DNA of 64,000 bases from SZAS-79 sp963844255 (lineage in GTDB: Bacteria > Pseudomonadota > Gammaproteobacteria > Burkholderiales > SG8-39), in contig CAWJNP010000014.1 in assembly GCA_963844255.1 (NCBI GenBank), forward strand, positions 62,001-126,000, written 5' to 3'. How positions within the stretch are numbered: position 1 is the first letter of the stretch; every line of letters begins with the position of its first letter. The notes beneath the pieces were generated by a model that was not told the origin of the DNA, searched no databases, and was given only the letters and a program-made list of their open reading frames with translations. The position numbers and the translations under genes are program-made. Below, in pieces: positions 1 through 9,319 of the stretch.

Positions 1-314
1 ATGTTGATCGTGCCCTTGTCGACCTTGATCCCGGGAATCATGCCGTTCTTCGCCAGATAGGTCGGGAACGGCACGCCGTCCTTGCCCGACTGGCGGATCG
101 TTTCGTCATGCAGGATGACGCCGGAGATGTAGCGGTTGACCCCGGGCGCCGTAAACAGCAGGCCGCGGTAGGTCCGGCGGTTTTCCTCGGTGCAATCGAC
201 GTTGACCGACTGGAACCGCTTCTCGCAGGTGCCGGCAGATTCGTCTGCGGCGAGTACGCCCATGCCGCGCGACACCATGGCATTGGCAGTCTTGGAAAGC
301 AGCGCTTTGTCCAT
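1..314 (-). CDS. Fructose-bisphosphate aldolase class I (partial, N-terminus)
   Basis: The first 104 codons are in the window and the rest lies left of base 1. The protein starts MDKALLSKTANAMVSRGMG and continues with LAADESAGTCEKRF and GVILHDETIRQ, which are hallmark N-terminal blocks of class I (Schiff-base) fructose-1,6-bisphosphate aldolases. The family cleaves fructose 1,6-bisphosphate to dihydroxyacetone phosphate and glyceraldehyde 3-phosphate in glycolysis/gluconeogenesis. The catalytic lysine falls outside the window. The ATG at 314 is preceded by an AGAGGA ribosome-binding site 4-5 bases upstream, so the start is secure. It lies downstream of the tct genes on the same strand, with a gap of about 75 bases. 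Confidence 0.9.
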   Translation of the reverse strand, partial: MDKALLSKTANAMVSRGMGVLAADESAGTCEKRFQSVNVDCTEENRRTYRGLLFTAPGVNRYISGVILHDETIRQSGKDGVPFPTYLAKNGMIPGIKVDKGTIN

Positions 315-389
315 ACGAATCCTCTGGGGAGATATACGGCGGGAAAAGTGCAATTTTACCCGCTTCGAAACGCCCGTGTCCGCGCCGGG

Positions 390-1891
390 CTAGCTGCCGG
401 GGTGTGCCCTGCGCCAGCGCCGCACTGCCCAGGGGATGATCACCACGGCGGCAGTGATTCCGAGGAAGGTGGCCGAGATCGGATGCGTGAAGAACACGCT
501 GACGTCGCCCTGGCTGATCGACAGCGCGCGGCGGAACTGCGTCTCCGCGAGCGGCCCGAGGATCAGTCCGATCACCGCGGGTCCCACCGGCATGCCCCAG
601 CGGCGCATCGCGAAGCCCAGCAGGCCGAACACGTACAGCGTCAGCAGGTCGACCCAGGACTGGTGCAGGCTGTAGGCGCCCAGGGTGGCGAACACCAGGA
701 TGCCGCCGTAGAGCAGATCCCGCGGGATCTGCAGCACCTTCACCCAGATGCCGATCAGCGGCAGGTTGAGGATCAGCAGGATCACGTTGCCGATGTACAG
801 GCTCGCGATCAGGCCCCACACCAGATCGGACTGGCTCTGGAACAGCAGCGGCCCGGGCTGGATGCCGTAGTTCTGGAACGCGCCCAGCAGGATCGCCGCC
901 GTGGCCGAGGTCGGGATGCCCAGCGTCAGCAGCGGCACCAGGGTGCCGGTGGCCGAGGCGTTGTTCGCCGCCTCCGGGCCGGCCACGCCCTCGATCGCGC
1001 CGTTGCCGAACTCCTCGGGATACTTGCACAGCTTCTTTTCGGTCGCGTACGACAGGAAGGTCGGGATCTCGGCGCCGCCCGCCGGGATGGAGCCGAACGG
1101 AAAGCCGAGCGCGGTACCGCGCAGCCACGCCGGCCACGAGCGCTTCCAGTCATCGGACTCATCATGATCGAACCCGAGAGCTTTTCCAGCGTCTCGGTGA
1201 GCGCGGCTCTGGTAGGACGGCCACATACAGCGCCTCGCCGACCGCGAACAGTCCGACCGCAAGCACCACCACGTCGACGCCGTCGAGCAGTTCCGGCACG
1301 CCGAACGCAAAGCGCGGCGTGCCCGGTCTGGCCGTCGATGCCGACCAGGCCCAGCAGCAGGCCCAGGAACAGGCTGGTGAGTCCGCGCACGGTCGATGCG
1401 CCAAGCACCGCGGCGACGGTGGTGAAGGCGAACACCATCAGCGCGAAGTATTCGGCCGGACCGAACTTGAGCGCCACCTCCACCACCAGCGGCGCGAGCA
1501 GGGTGAGCAGCACGGTGGCGATCGAGCCGGCGACGAAGGAGCCGATGGCGCTGGTCGCGAGCGCCGGGCCCGGCGCGGCCGTTCTTGGCCATCTTGTTGC
1601 CTTCGAGCGCGGTGGCGATCGAGGCCGATTCGCCCGGCGTGTTGAGCAGGATGGTGGTGGTCGAGCCGCCGAACATCGCGCCGTAGTAGATGCCGGCGAA
1701 CATGATCAGCGCGCCGGTCGGGCTCGAGCTTGACGGTGAGCGGCAGCAGCATCGCCACCGTCAGCGCCGGTCCCACGCCCGGCAGCACGCCGACCGCGGT
1801 GCCGAGCGTAACGCCGATGAATCCCCACAGCAGGTTGAGCGGCTGCAGCGCGACGCCGAAACCCGGCGAGCAGGGCGTTGAAGGTATCCAT
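390..1891 (-). pseudogene. tctA: TctA permease of a tripartite tricarboxylate transporter, multiply frameshifted as given
   Basis: Reading through several frames gives a full TctA of about 500 residues. It begins MDTFNALLAGF, then LPGVGPALTVAMLLPL, then GGSTTTILLNTPGESASIA (the family signature), then LVPLLTLGIPTSATAAILLG, and ends WRRAHPGS. The frame changes near 1860, 1725, 1575, 1320 and 1180. TctA is the large, roughly 12-helix permease of the tripartite transporters that import carboxylates bound by a Bug-type periplasmic protein. Fragments in every frame are family-like with no obvious loss of residues. This fits base-calling indels as well as it fits decay. It follows tctB by 15 bases in a tctC-tctB-tctA operon. 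An intact paralogue lies at 41677-43194. Confidence 0.85.
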
Positions 1892-1906
1892 CCAGAGGGT
1901 GCTCTT

Positions 1907-2408
1907 CTACAGGCCCGCGCTGCCGAGCAGCGGCGTCAGCCATCCTGCCGGCAGGTTCACGTTCAGGAAGCGGACGAAGAACACGAACACACCGACCGAG
2001 ATCAACGCGCCGATGGCGACATCGCGCACCCAGCGCGTGCTGCCGAAGCCGCGCGCCACGCCGGCAAACAGCGCGATCGCCGGCAATCACGAAACCCGCG
2101 CTGCCGACCAGCGCCATGTGCGCGCCGAGCGCCGCCGTGATCCACACGAACCCCGGCGCGTGAAACGCGTGATCGCCGCGCTCCTCGGGCACGTCCGAGG
2201 GCCGTTCGCGCCAGCCGCCGCTGAAGACTTCGAACAGCAGCCACAGCCCGCAGACGATCAGCCCGAAGGCGACCACGGCGGGCATGAAGTTCGGGCCGAT
2301 GTGCGCGTAGCCGCCCTCTCCCGAGAGTGCCGCGGCGCGCACCGCCGTGGCCACGCCCAGCGCGAGCACGCCGAGCGAAAGCACCGTCTCGGTGACGGAA
2401 AACTTCAT
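1907..2408 (-). pseudogene. tctB: TctB small permease subunit of tripartite tricarboxylate transporter, one frameshift
   Basis: The ATG at 2408 opens MKFSVTETVLSLGVLALGV, followed by GPNFMPAVVAFGLIVCGLW. The frame is good through FVIAG, shifts near 2080, and resumes to end in a segment ending GWLTPLLGSAGL and a TAG at 1907. The span is 502 bases, one more than a multiple of three, consistent with a single inserted base. The corrected product is about 166 residues with four predicted membrane helices, as usual for TctB, the accessory subunit of unknown mechanism. It sits between tctC (28 bases upstream) and tctA. Confidence 0.8.
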
Positions 2409-2436
2409 CGCCCGGCGGCTCCGTGCGCACGCGCGG

Positions 2437-3399
2437 TTACTTCTTGATGCCCAGCGAATCGATGACCGCGCTGACCCGCTTCGTGTCCTCTTCGATGAAT
2501 TTCCGGTAATCGTCGCCGCCGAGGAAGTAGCCGCGTCCAGCCGAGTTTCTCCAGCGTTCCCTTCCACGCCGGCGTTTCGGTCCCGGCCTTGATCATCGTG
2601 ACCAGCGCGTCGCGTTGCTGCGCCGAGATGCCGGGCGCACCGAAGATGCCACGCCAGTTGCCGAGTTCGACGTCGATGCCCTGCTCTTTCAGCGAGGCAA
2701 TGCCCTCGGTCTTGTGCGGCGCCGACACGGCCAGCGCGCGCATCTTGCCGCCCTTGATCTGCTCGGCGAATTCGCCCAGACCGGACACACCCGCCGTGAC
2801 GTGGCCGCCGATGATGGCTGCAACCGCTTCGCCGCCGCCCTTGTAGGGCACGTAGTTGATCTTGGCCGGATCGCCGCCGAACGCCTTGACCATCAGCCCG
2901 ATCAGGATGTGGTCGGTGCCGCCGGCCGAGCCACCGCCCCAGGACACGCTGCCCGGATTCTGCTTGTAGGCCTTCATCAGGTCGCCGATCGTCTTGTGCG
3001 GCGAGTTGGCCGGCACGACGATCACTTCCCATTCGCTCGTCAGGCGCGCAAGCGGGGTTACCTGCGCGAGGTTGATCGGCGATTTCTGCAGGTAAAGGCC
3101 GCCGACCATCACCATGCCGCCGATCATCACCGCGTTGGGATCGCCCTTGGCGGAATTCACGAACTGCGCGAGTCCGATCGCGCCGGCCGCGCCGCCCTTG
3201 TTCTCGAACTGCACCGAGGAAACCAGTTTCGCGCCCTGCATGCGCGGCCGCGAGGTTGCGGCCGGTCTGGTCCCAGCCGCCACCCGGGTTCGCCGGGAAT
3301 CATCATCTTCAGGTTCTGCGCGCCGGCCGGTGCCGCCAGAACGAGTACGGCGACAAGAGCAGTGAACCCTTCGAGAAATCTGCGGACTAAGCTGTGCAT
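2437..3399 (-). pseudogene. tctC: TctC/Bug-type periplasmic binding protein, frameshifted as given
   Basis: The start at 3399 gives MHSLVRRFLEGF and a hydrophobic signal peptide ending APAGAQ. Next comes LKMMIP, and after a compensating shift (about 3285 and 3240) the long Bug-family body: FENKGGAAGAIGLAQFV, WGGGSAGGTDHILIGLM, INYVPYKGGGEAVAAIIGG. The frame breaks again near 2530, before the terminal SLGIKK. The whole span is 963 bases (320 residues), the normal size, so insertions and deletions balance. Bug proteins bind carboxylates or other small anions for TctAB. This is the first gene of the broken operon, divergent from the Gld-like ABC cluster. Confidence 0.8.
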
Positions 3400-3540
3400 G
3401 TGGCTTCCTATTTATCTGGACGAGGCGGCATTCTAGGCGATAATCCGGCCCCTTGAAGTGGGGGCCGGCGCCGTCCACATCGGGGCCACACCATGGCCCG
3501 CCGTACGCGCGGTACCCATCAAAATCAGAAGACTAAAACG

Positions 3541-4485
3541 ATGATACGCATTGAAAATCTGACCAAGTCGTTCGGCATCAAGAAGGCTGTCGACAACCTG
3601 ACGTTTTCCGTCGAGCGCGGCGAGGTGCTCGGGTTTCTCGGACCCAACGGCGCCGGAAAATCGACCACCATGCGCATGATCACCGGGTTCCTTCCGCCCA
3701 GCGGCGGAAAAATTTCGGTGGGCGGCCACGACGTGGTTGAAGATTCGCTGGCGGCCAAACGGCTGATCGGCTACCTGCCCGAGAACGCGGCCTCCTACCC
3801 GGACATGTCGGTCGCGGGCTTCCTGGGTTTTGCCGCCGAACTGCGCGGCCTCTCCGGCGGGGCCAGGAAGCGCGCCGTGCAGCGCGTGGTGGAACTGTGC
3901 TTCCTGTCTTCAGTGCTCCACCAGCAGATCGACACGCTCTCCAAGGGCTACCGGCACCGGACCTGTCTTGCCCAGTCGCTGATCCATGACCCCGAAGTCC
4001 TGGTCATGGACGAGCCCACCGACGGCCTCGACCCGAACCAGAAGCACGAGGTCCGAAACCTGATCCGCGAGATGGGCAAGACCAAGGCGGTGATCTTCTC
4101 GACCCACATCCTCGAGGAGGTCGACGCGGCCTGCACCCGCGCGATCATCATCGACCGCGGCCGCATCGTCGCCAACGGCACGCCGCAGGAACTGCGCGAC
4201 ATGTCCGAGATTGCAGGCGCCGTGACCATTGCCGCACCGGGCACGCCGGCCGAGGAAATGCGCGGCAAGCTTGCCGCGCTGCCGGGTGCCACACGCGTCG
4301 AATCGGTCAACGGATCCGGACAACGGGTCTATCCCAAAGACAGGCAGGCGGCCGGAGAACTCGCACGCGCCGTGATGGAACTCGCCGGCCGCGAAGGCTG
4401 GAAGGTCGAGGCCCTGCGCACCGAGGAAGGCCATCTCGACGAAGTCTTCCGCCGCATCACCCTTCCCGACACGGTGAAAAAATGA
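3541..4485 (+). CDS. ABC transporter ATPase, GldA-like (ABC-2 exporter type)
   Basis: A 314-residue nucleotide-binding subunit. Walker A is GPNGAGKST at about residues 34-42. The Q-loop position reads YLPENA. The signature is a variant, TLSKGYRHR. Walker B is VLVMDEPT near 160, with D-loop DGLDPNQ and H-loop STHILEEV. The extra C-terminal 90 residues after the ATPase core are typical of the GldA/DrrA-like export group. I chose the ATG at 3541 (MIRIENLTKSFG) because family members begin there; an upstream in-frame ATG at 3493 would add an unsupported 16-residue leader. Its stop overlaps the permease start by four bases (ATGA), so it is translationally coupled to the genes below. Confidence 0.9.
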   Translation: MIRIENLTKSFGIKKAVDNLTFSVERGEVLGFLGPNGAGKSTTMRMITGFLPPSGGKISVGGHDVVEDSLAAKRLIGYLPENAASYPDMSVAGFLGFAAELRGLSGGARKRAVQRVVELCFLSSVLHQQIDTLSKGYRHRTCLAQSLIHDPEVLVMDEPTDGLDPNQKHEVRNLIREMGKTKAVIFSTHILEEVDAACTRAIIIDRGRIVANGTPQELRDMSEIAGAVTIAAPGTPAEEMRGKLAALPGATRVESVNGSGQRVYPKDRQAAGELARAVMELAGREGWKVEALRTEEGHLDEVFRRITLPDTVKK

Positions 4486-5231
4486 GCAATACCTCGCTGG
4501 CAAACATCCGCACGATCGCCAAGCGCGAGCTGTCGTCCTATTTCACCTCGCCGGTGGCCTATGTCTTCCTCGTGATCTTCCTGCTCCTCACGGGCTTCTT
4601 CACGTTCACGATCGGCAGTTTCTTCGAACGCGGCGAAGCAAGCCTCGCCTCGTTCTTCTCCTGGCATCCCTGGATCTATCTCGTGCTCGTGCCGGCGGTC
4701 GGCATGCGTGTCTGGTCCGAAGAGCGCCGCTCCGGGACGATGGAGCTGCTGCTCACCATGCCGGTCAACGCCTGGGAGGCGATCCTCGCCAAATTCCTCG
4801 CGTCCTGGGCCTTCCTCGCGATCGCCCTGCTCCTCACCTTTCCTCTCATCGTCACGGTCAACGTGCTCGGCGACCCGGATAACGGCACGATCGTCGCAGG
4901 CTATGTCGGCAGCCTGTTCCTCGCCGGCGCCTACCTCGCGATCACCTGCATGACCTCCGCGCTGACGAGGAACCAGGTCGTGTCGTTCATCCTCGCGGTG
5001 GTGCTGTGCCTGTTCCTGATCCTCGCCGGTTTCACTCCGGTAACCGACCTGATGACCCGTTGGGCCAATCCCGCGATCGTCGAGATCGTCGCCTCGTTTT
5101 CGGTGATCACGCATTTCGACGGTTTCCAGAAGGGTGTGATCGATACGCGGGACCTCTTCTTTTTCCTCTCGGTGATCGGCTTCGCGCTGTTTGCGACGTC
5201 GGTGATCATCCGCAACCACCGGGCCGGCTGA
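4482..5231 (+). CDS. ABC-2 family permease, GldF-like
   Basis: A 249-residue membrane protein with six predicted helices. It starts with a short cytoplasmic lead IRTIAKRELSSYF, a first helix VAYVFLVIFLLLTGFF, and the characteristic cytoplasmic segment MRVWSEERRSGTMELLL between helices 2 and 3. That segment is the family mark of ABC-2 permeases. The last helix ends FATSVIIRNHRAG. It is the membrane partner of the upstream ATPase and is followed after three bases by the GldG-like subunit. In the Bacteroidetes gliding system GldA/F/G form one complex. In proteobacteria the same trio is common but its substrate is unknown. Confidence 0.88.
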   Translation: MSNTSLANIRTIAKRELSSYFTSPVAYVFLVIFLLLTGFFTFTIGSFFERGEASLASFFSWHPWIYLVLVPAVGMRVWSEERRSGTMELLLTMPVNAWEAILAKFLASWAFLAIALLLTFPLIVTVNVLGDPDNGTIVAGYVGSLFLAGAYLAITCMTSALTRNQVVSFILAVVLCLFLILAGFTPVTDLMTRWANPAIVEIVASFSVITHFDGFQKGVIDTRDLFFFLSVIGFALFATSVIIRNHRAG

Positions 5232-5234
5232 ACC

Positions 5235-7133
5235 ATGTTCAAAAAATACGAAACCTTCATTTATTCCGCCGCCGGACTGGCGGCACTCTTCATCATCCTG
5301 GTCGCGTTCAACTACCTCGCCTCCGGCAACTCGGCAAGGGTCGACCTGACCGAAGGCAAGCTCTACACGCTGTCGGACGGCACCCGCAAGATACTCAAGA
5401 AGCTCGACGGCCCGGTGAAGCTGCGTCTCTATATCTCGCAGAGTGACAACGCGATTCCCGTGCAGCTGCGCAGCTTCGCGCAGCGCGTCGAGGACATGGT
5501 CCGCGAGTTCAAGGCCGTGGCCGGCCCTAACCTGATCGTCGAGCGCTACAACCCCCGGCCAGACTCCGACGAGGAAGATGCAGCGCAACTCGATGGCGTC
5601 GAGCCGCAGACGCTGTTCACCGGCGAGCAGTTCTACCTCGGCCTGTCGGTGAGCCGGCTGGACAGGAAGCAATCGATCTCCAACATTTCCCAGCAGCGCG
5701 AGCAGCTGCTCGAGTACGACCTGATCCGCGCGATCTCCGGCGTATCCAGCGCCGAGCGCCCGACCATCGGCGTGATGAGCGCCCTGCCGGTACTCGGTTC
5801 GCCGATGAACTACATGACCCGGCAGCCGGACGTGCCCTGGGTGCTGGCCAACGAACTGAAGCGGGATTTCAACGTGAAGTCCGTGCCGATGACGGCGGAC
5901 GCGATCGACAAGGACATCAAGGTGCTCCTCGTGATCCAGCCGCGCGACATCACCGAGCAGGCCGAATACGCCCTCGACCAGTTCGTGCTGCGCGGCGGCA
6001 AGCTGATCGCCTTCGTCGACCCGTACATGTTCTTCGACCAGCAACCCAACCCGATGATGCCGAACGCACCCGGCCAGCCCGGGACGTCGACCCTGCCCCG
6101 GCTGTTCAAGGCCTGGGGCATCGGGATGGACACCGGCAAGGTCGCATTTGATGTGACCTACGCCTCGGGCGCGGGCCAGCGCACCACGCCGACGGTGCTG
6201 ACGCTGAACCGCGCCGCACTGAATCGCGATGACGTCGCGACCGGCCAGATCGACACCCTGCTGATGGCCTTTCCCGGCGTGTTCGATGCGTCCAAATCTG
6301 CGGCCGGCCTCAAGGCCACCGCGCTTGCGCAGACCTCGCCGAATTCGATGCTGGTCGACAGCATCGTCGCCTCGACTTCTGGAGAGGCCGCGATGAAGGG
6401 CTTCGTGCCCGACGGCAAGGCCAAGCCGCTGGCGCTGCGCCTCAGCGGAAAATTCAAGACCGCGTTTCCCGAGGGCAAGCCTGCCGCGCCGAATGCCGAC
6501 AAGGACAAGAAGCCCGAACCGCCGGCGACGCCGCAGCTCAAGGAAGCCTCGGCGGAGAATTCGGTCGTGCTGGTGGCGGACGCCGACATGCTGGCCGACG
6601 GCGCCGCGGTCGAAGTGCAGAACGTCCTCGGCCAACGCGTGGTCGTGCCCTCGAACGGCAACCTCGCGCTCGCCCAGGGCATGCTCGAGCAGCTGGCCTC
6701 CGGGGACGACCTCATGAGCCTGCGCAGCCGCGCCACGAGCTTCCGTCCGCTGATCGTGGTGCGCCAGATGGAAGCCAATGCGCAGCGCCAGTACTACGGC
6801 AAGATCAAGGAGCTCGAAGACGAACTGCAGCAGACCACCACCAAGATGCAGGCGCTGCAGAAGCAGTCCGGCGCCACGAAGTCCGCGCAGATCATGTCCC
6901 CGGAGCAACAGGCTGAACTCGAGCGCTTCAAAAAGCGCGTGGTCGAAACCCGCCATGTGCTCAAGGACCTTCGCAAGAACCTGCGCCAGGATTCGGAAGC
7001 GCTGCAGTTCTGGACCAAGGTGGTCAACATTGCCCTGATGCCGCTGCTGGTGACACTGTTCGGCATCGGATTCGCCGTTGTGCGTCGCCGCCGTGCGGCG
7101 GCGCAATCGACCGTCGCCGGAGGGCCCGCATGA
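5235..7133 (+). CDS. GldG-like ABC-associated protein (GldG/intraflagellar-transport-type domain)
   Basis: A 632-residue protein anchored at both ends. An N-terminal helix (FIYSAAGLAALFIILVAF, residues about 9-26) is followed by a large extracytoplasmic part with the GldG-type block YTLSDGTRKILKKLDGPVKL. Further on are LLVIQPRDITEQAEYALDQF and KLIAFVDPYM, as seen in ABC_transp_aux/GldG domains. A charged coiled-coil stretch (about 515-595: KELEDELQQTTTKMQALQKQ and following) leads to a last helix MPLLVTLFGIGFAVV and an RRRR tail. It probably senses or presents substrate at the membrane for the ATPase/permease pair. It ends in an ATGA overlap with the DUF4340 gene. Confidence 0.85.
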   Translation: MFKKYETFIYSAAGLAALFIILVAFNYLASGNSARVDLTEGKLYTLSDGTRKILKKLDGPVKLRLYISQSDNAIPVQLRSFAQRVEDMVREFKAVAGPNLIVERYNPRPDSDEEDAAQLDGVEPQTLFTGEQFYLGLSVSRLDRKQSISNISQQREQLLEYDLIRAISGVSSAERPTIGVMSALPVLGSPMNYMTRQPDVPWVLANELKRDFNVKSVPMTADAIDKDIKVLLVIQPRDITEQAEYALDQFVLRGGKLIAFVDPYMFFDQQPNPMMPNAPGQPGTSTLPRLFKAWGIGMDTGKVAFDVTYASGAGQRTTPTVLTLNRAALNRDDVATGQIDTLLMAFPGVFDASKSAAGLKATALAQTSPNSMLVDSIVASTSGEAAMKGFVPDGKAKPLALRLSGKFKTAFPEGKPAAPNADKDKKPEPPATPQLKEASAENSVVLVADADMLADGAAVEVQNVLGQRVVVPSNGNLALAQGMLEQLASGDDLMSLRSRATSFRPLIVVRQMEANAQRQYYGKIKELEDELQQTTTKMQALQKQSGATKSAQIMSPEQQAELERFKKRVVETRHVLKDLRKNLRQDSEALQFWTKVVNIALMPLLVTLFGIGFAVVRRRRAAAQSTVAGGPA

Positions 7134-8269
7134 ACAAGACTTTCCTCGCCATCCTCGGCGTCATCCTCGTGGTCATGGGCGGCAGCGCGCTGCTCGTGTT
7201 CGAGCAGAACAAGTCCGCCGAGCCCGCGACCAGCGCGCAGCTCGGCCAGCCGCTGCTCAAGGGGCTCAAGGCGAGCGAGATCGCGACCATCGCGATCCGC
7301 GAGCCGAAACAGACCCTGACACTGGCGAAAAAAGACGGCCGCTGGACGATCGCCGAGAAGAACGGTTTCCCGGCCGATCTCGACCGGGTCACCGACCTCG
7401 TGGTGAAGGCGATCGAGCTCAAGGCCGGACAGATCGAGCCCATCGGCGAAAAGGATCGCCCGCGGCTGTTGCTCGCGGCCCCAGGCGCGGACGAAGGCGC
7501 GGGTACTGCACTGACATTCAAGGCGGTGGACGGGAAGATCCTCGCCGAATTGCTGGTCGGAAAGAAGTACTTCAAGAAAGAACCCGAAGGCGACACCGCG
7601 AAGATGCGCGGCGACGGCCGCTTCGTCCTGCTGCCCGCGGATCCGAAGCAGGTCTACCTCGTGGCCGACCCGCTGCAACTGGCCAGTGCGGCGAGCGCCG
7701 ACTGGATCTCGAAGGACGGCTTTGCGATCGAACGCGTGAAGAGCCTCGAGGTGAAGCCCGCCGAGGGCAATGAGGGCTACCACATCGAGCGCAGCACCGA
7801 CGGCGTCGACTGGAAGCTTGATCGCGCCGCCGCCGGGCAGAAGCTCGACACCTCGAGCGCAAACGCCGCCTCCTACAGCCTGCACAAGGTGGAGATCGAG
7901 GACCTCGCGGCGCCGGATGCCGACACGGGCCTGGACAAACCCGTCGCGACCATCGTCGCGACCACGTTCGACGGCCTGACCTATACGCTCACTGTCGGCC
8001 GGACCGACAAGGACAGGACCTTCGTCCGGATCGGCGTCGAAGGCAAGCCCTCGCGCGAATCCACCCCGGGCAAGGACGAGAAGCCCGCAGACAAGGAAAA
8101 GCGCGAGAAGGCGTATGCCGGGGAAATGAAGAAACTCGAGGCGCGCATCGCACGCGAGGCCGCGCTGAAGGACACCGTGCTGGTGATTTCCTCGAAGAAG
8201 CTTGCCGACACGCTGAAGAAGCGCAGCGAGCTGCTCGAGAAGAAAAAGCCCGAGCCTGCCAAGAAGTAG
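7130..8269 (+). CDS. DUF4340 domain protein, partner of Gld-like ABC system
   Basis: A 379-residue protein with one N-terminal helix (FLAILGVILVVMGGSALLVF, residues about 4-23) and a long soluble, presumably periplasmic, region. The repeated pattern is typical of DUF4340: LTLAKKDGRWTIAEKNGFP, DLDRVTDLVVKAIELKAG, VYLVADPLQLASAASADWI. The last 60 residues are unusually rich in Lys/Glu (KDEKPADKEKREK and a KKKPEPAKK end). The family has no assigned biochemical role but is regularly the fourth gene after GldA/F/G homologues. It is translationally coupled to the GldG-like gene. No signal peptidase site is evident, so it is likely anchored. Confidence 0.85.
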   Translation: MNKTFLAILGVILVVMGGSALLVFEQNKSAEPATSAQLGQPLLKGLKASEIATIAIREPKQTLTLAKKDGRWTIAEKNGFPADLDRVTDLVVKAIELKAGQIEPIGEKDRPRLLLAAPGADEGAGTALTFKAVDGKILAELLVGKKYFKKEPEGDTAKMRGDGRFVLLPADPKQVYLVADPLQLASAASADWISKDGFAIERVKSLEVKPAEGNEGYHIERSTDGVDWKLDRAAAGQKLDTSSANAASYSLHKVEIEDLAAPDADTGLDKPVATIVATTFDGLTYTLTVGRTDKDRTFVRIGVEGKPSRESTPGKDEKPADKEKREKAYAGEMKKLEARIAREAALKDTVLVISSKKLADTLKKRSELLEKKKPEPAKK

Positions 8270-8295
8270 TCTGCGTCAGAGGCATTGCGCCCGGC

Positions 8296-8853
8296 TCAGC
8301 CGGGTGCGCCCAGCCGCCAGCGGGCCTCCACCTGTACGGTCTCGCTCTGGTTTCCAAGCCAGACCTGGCCGTCCTGGATCGTGCAGTTGAGCTTCATGTT
8401 CCGCGCCGTGCCACGCTCTGCCAGGCGCGCAATGCCCTGCGTTGCCTCCTGCGGCAGTTCGATCACGGCAAGATTCTCCGAGCGCGAAAGCTTGTCGCCC
8501 GACTGCTTCCACCAGAGTTCGACACCCCGGCCGTAACAGTAGACGAGCACCCGTTCCGAACGGCCGCAGGCACGGCGGATGCGCTTCTCGTCGGGCAGGC
8601 CGACATCGATCCAGGTGAGGATCGCGCCCGTCAGGTCCTTCTGCCAGAGGTCGGGTTCCTCGTCGCTGCCGATGCCTGCACCGAATGCGAGCGCCTCGTG
8701 CGCGTTCAGGGCGAACGCAAGCACCCGCACCATCATGCGTTCATCGGTTTCCGAAGGATGCCGGGCGATCGTGAGTGCATGATCGCGATAGTAGTTTCTC
8801 TCCATGTCCGCGATCTGCAGGTCCACACGGAAAATCGTCGCCTTGAGTGCCAT
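8296..8853 (-). CDS. yaeQ: YaeQ family protein
   Basis: A 185-residue protein that matches YaeQ along its length: MALKATIFRVDLQIADMERN at the start, then ARHPSETDERMMVRVLAFAL, SDEEPDLWQKDLTGAI and WIDVGLPDEKRIRRACGRSE. YaeQ has a variant PD-(D/E)XK nuclease-like fold. The acidic/lysine residues D-L-W-Q-K and the W-I-D-V-G-x-P block are its conserved core. Its biochemical activity is not established. An early claim that it substitutes for RfaH was not upheld, to my knowledge. It is convergent with the DUF4340 gene; a GC hairpin (8290-8304) lies at the junction without a T-tract. Confidence 0.88.
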   Translation of the reverse strand: MALKATIFRVDLQIADMERNYYRDHALTIARHPSETDERMMVRVLAFALNAHEALAFGAGIGSDEEPDLWQKDLTGAILTWIDVGLPDEKRIRRACGRSERVLVYCYGRGVELWWKQSGDKLSRSENLAVIELPQEATQGIARLAERGTARNMKLNCTIQDGQVWLGNQSETVQVEARWRLGAPG

Positions 8854-8971
8854 GCACGCATTGTAGGGGCACGCTGCCTCCGGGGGACGGATTCCCGGCG
8901 ACCGGGGTTAGCGGGGTTACCGGGGTTACACTCCGGGTACGACACTTCGTCAACACTATGGAGATCCCGAG

Positions 8972-9253
8972 ATGGCAAGCGCAAAGGCAAGACATATCCT
9001 GGTCGCAACCGAAGCACAGTGCATCGAACTCAAGGGCAAGATCGAAGCGGGCGCTTCTTTTGCCGACATGGCGAAACAGCATTCCTCCTGCCCCTCGTCG
9101 CGCCAGGGCGGCGACCTCGGCGAATTCGGCCCGGGCCAGATGGTTCCTGAATTCGACAAGGTCGTGTTCAGCGCCGCGGTCAATACGGTGCAGGGCCCGG
9201 TGAAGACCCAGTTCGGCTACCACCTGCTGGAAGTGACCGAGCGGTCCGACTAG
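8972..9253 (+). CDS. ppiC: Parvulin-type peptidyl-prolyl cis-trans isomerase (PpiC-like)
   Basis: A 93-residue single-domain parvulin. The diagnostic blocks are ARHILVATEAQC (active-site His in RHILV), FADMAKQHSSCPSS, QGGDLGEFGPGQMVPEFD, and the C-terminal VKTQFGYHLLEV with the second conserved His. There is no signal peptide, so it is a cytoplasmic isomerase like E. coli PpiC (also 93 residues). It accelerates X-Pro isomerisation in folding proteins. It stands alone on the plus strand, preceded by the divergent yaeQ. The start ATG follows GGAGATCCCGAG, a usable Shine-Dalgarno. Confidence 0.92.
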   Translation: MASAKARHILVATEAQCIELKGKIEAGASFADMAKQHSSCPSSRQGGDLGEFGPGQMVPEFDKVVFSAAVNTVQGPVKTQFGYHLLEVTERSD

Positions 9254-9264
9254 TCGCACGGACA

Positions 9265-9296
9265 GGGGAGAGGCGGCACTGACGCCCCTCTTCCCC
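9265..9296 (+). terminator. Hairpin after ppiC, possible transcript end
   Basis: GGGGAGAGGCG and CGCCCCTCTTCCCC form a GC-rich stem with small bulges around a 7-base loop, 11 bases after the ppiC stop. There is no T-run after it, so it would at best be a weak or Rho-assisted terminator. Confidence 0.3.
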
Positions 9297-9319
9297 CAAG
9301 AGGCGTAAGATGGGCCTCA

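Noticed and set aside
4329..7106. A very long (925-codon) open frame antisense to the Gld-like ABC genes
   Set aside because: Composition rich in His, Arg, Gly and Glu with no domain; it mirrors the codon bias of the well-supported genes on the other strand. A GC-rich shadow.
8290..8304. CCCGGC-TCA-GCCGGG hairpin between DUF4340 and yaeQ as a terminator
   Set aside because: No T-run on either strand and it overlaps the yaeQ stop codon; listed only as a note.
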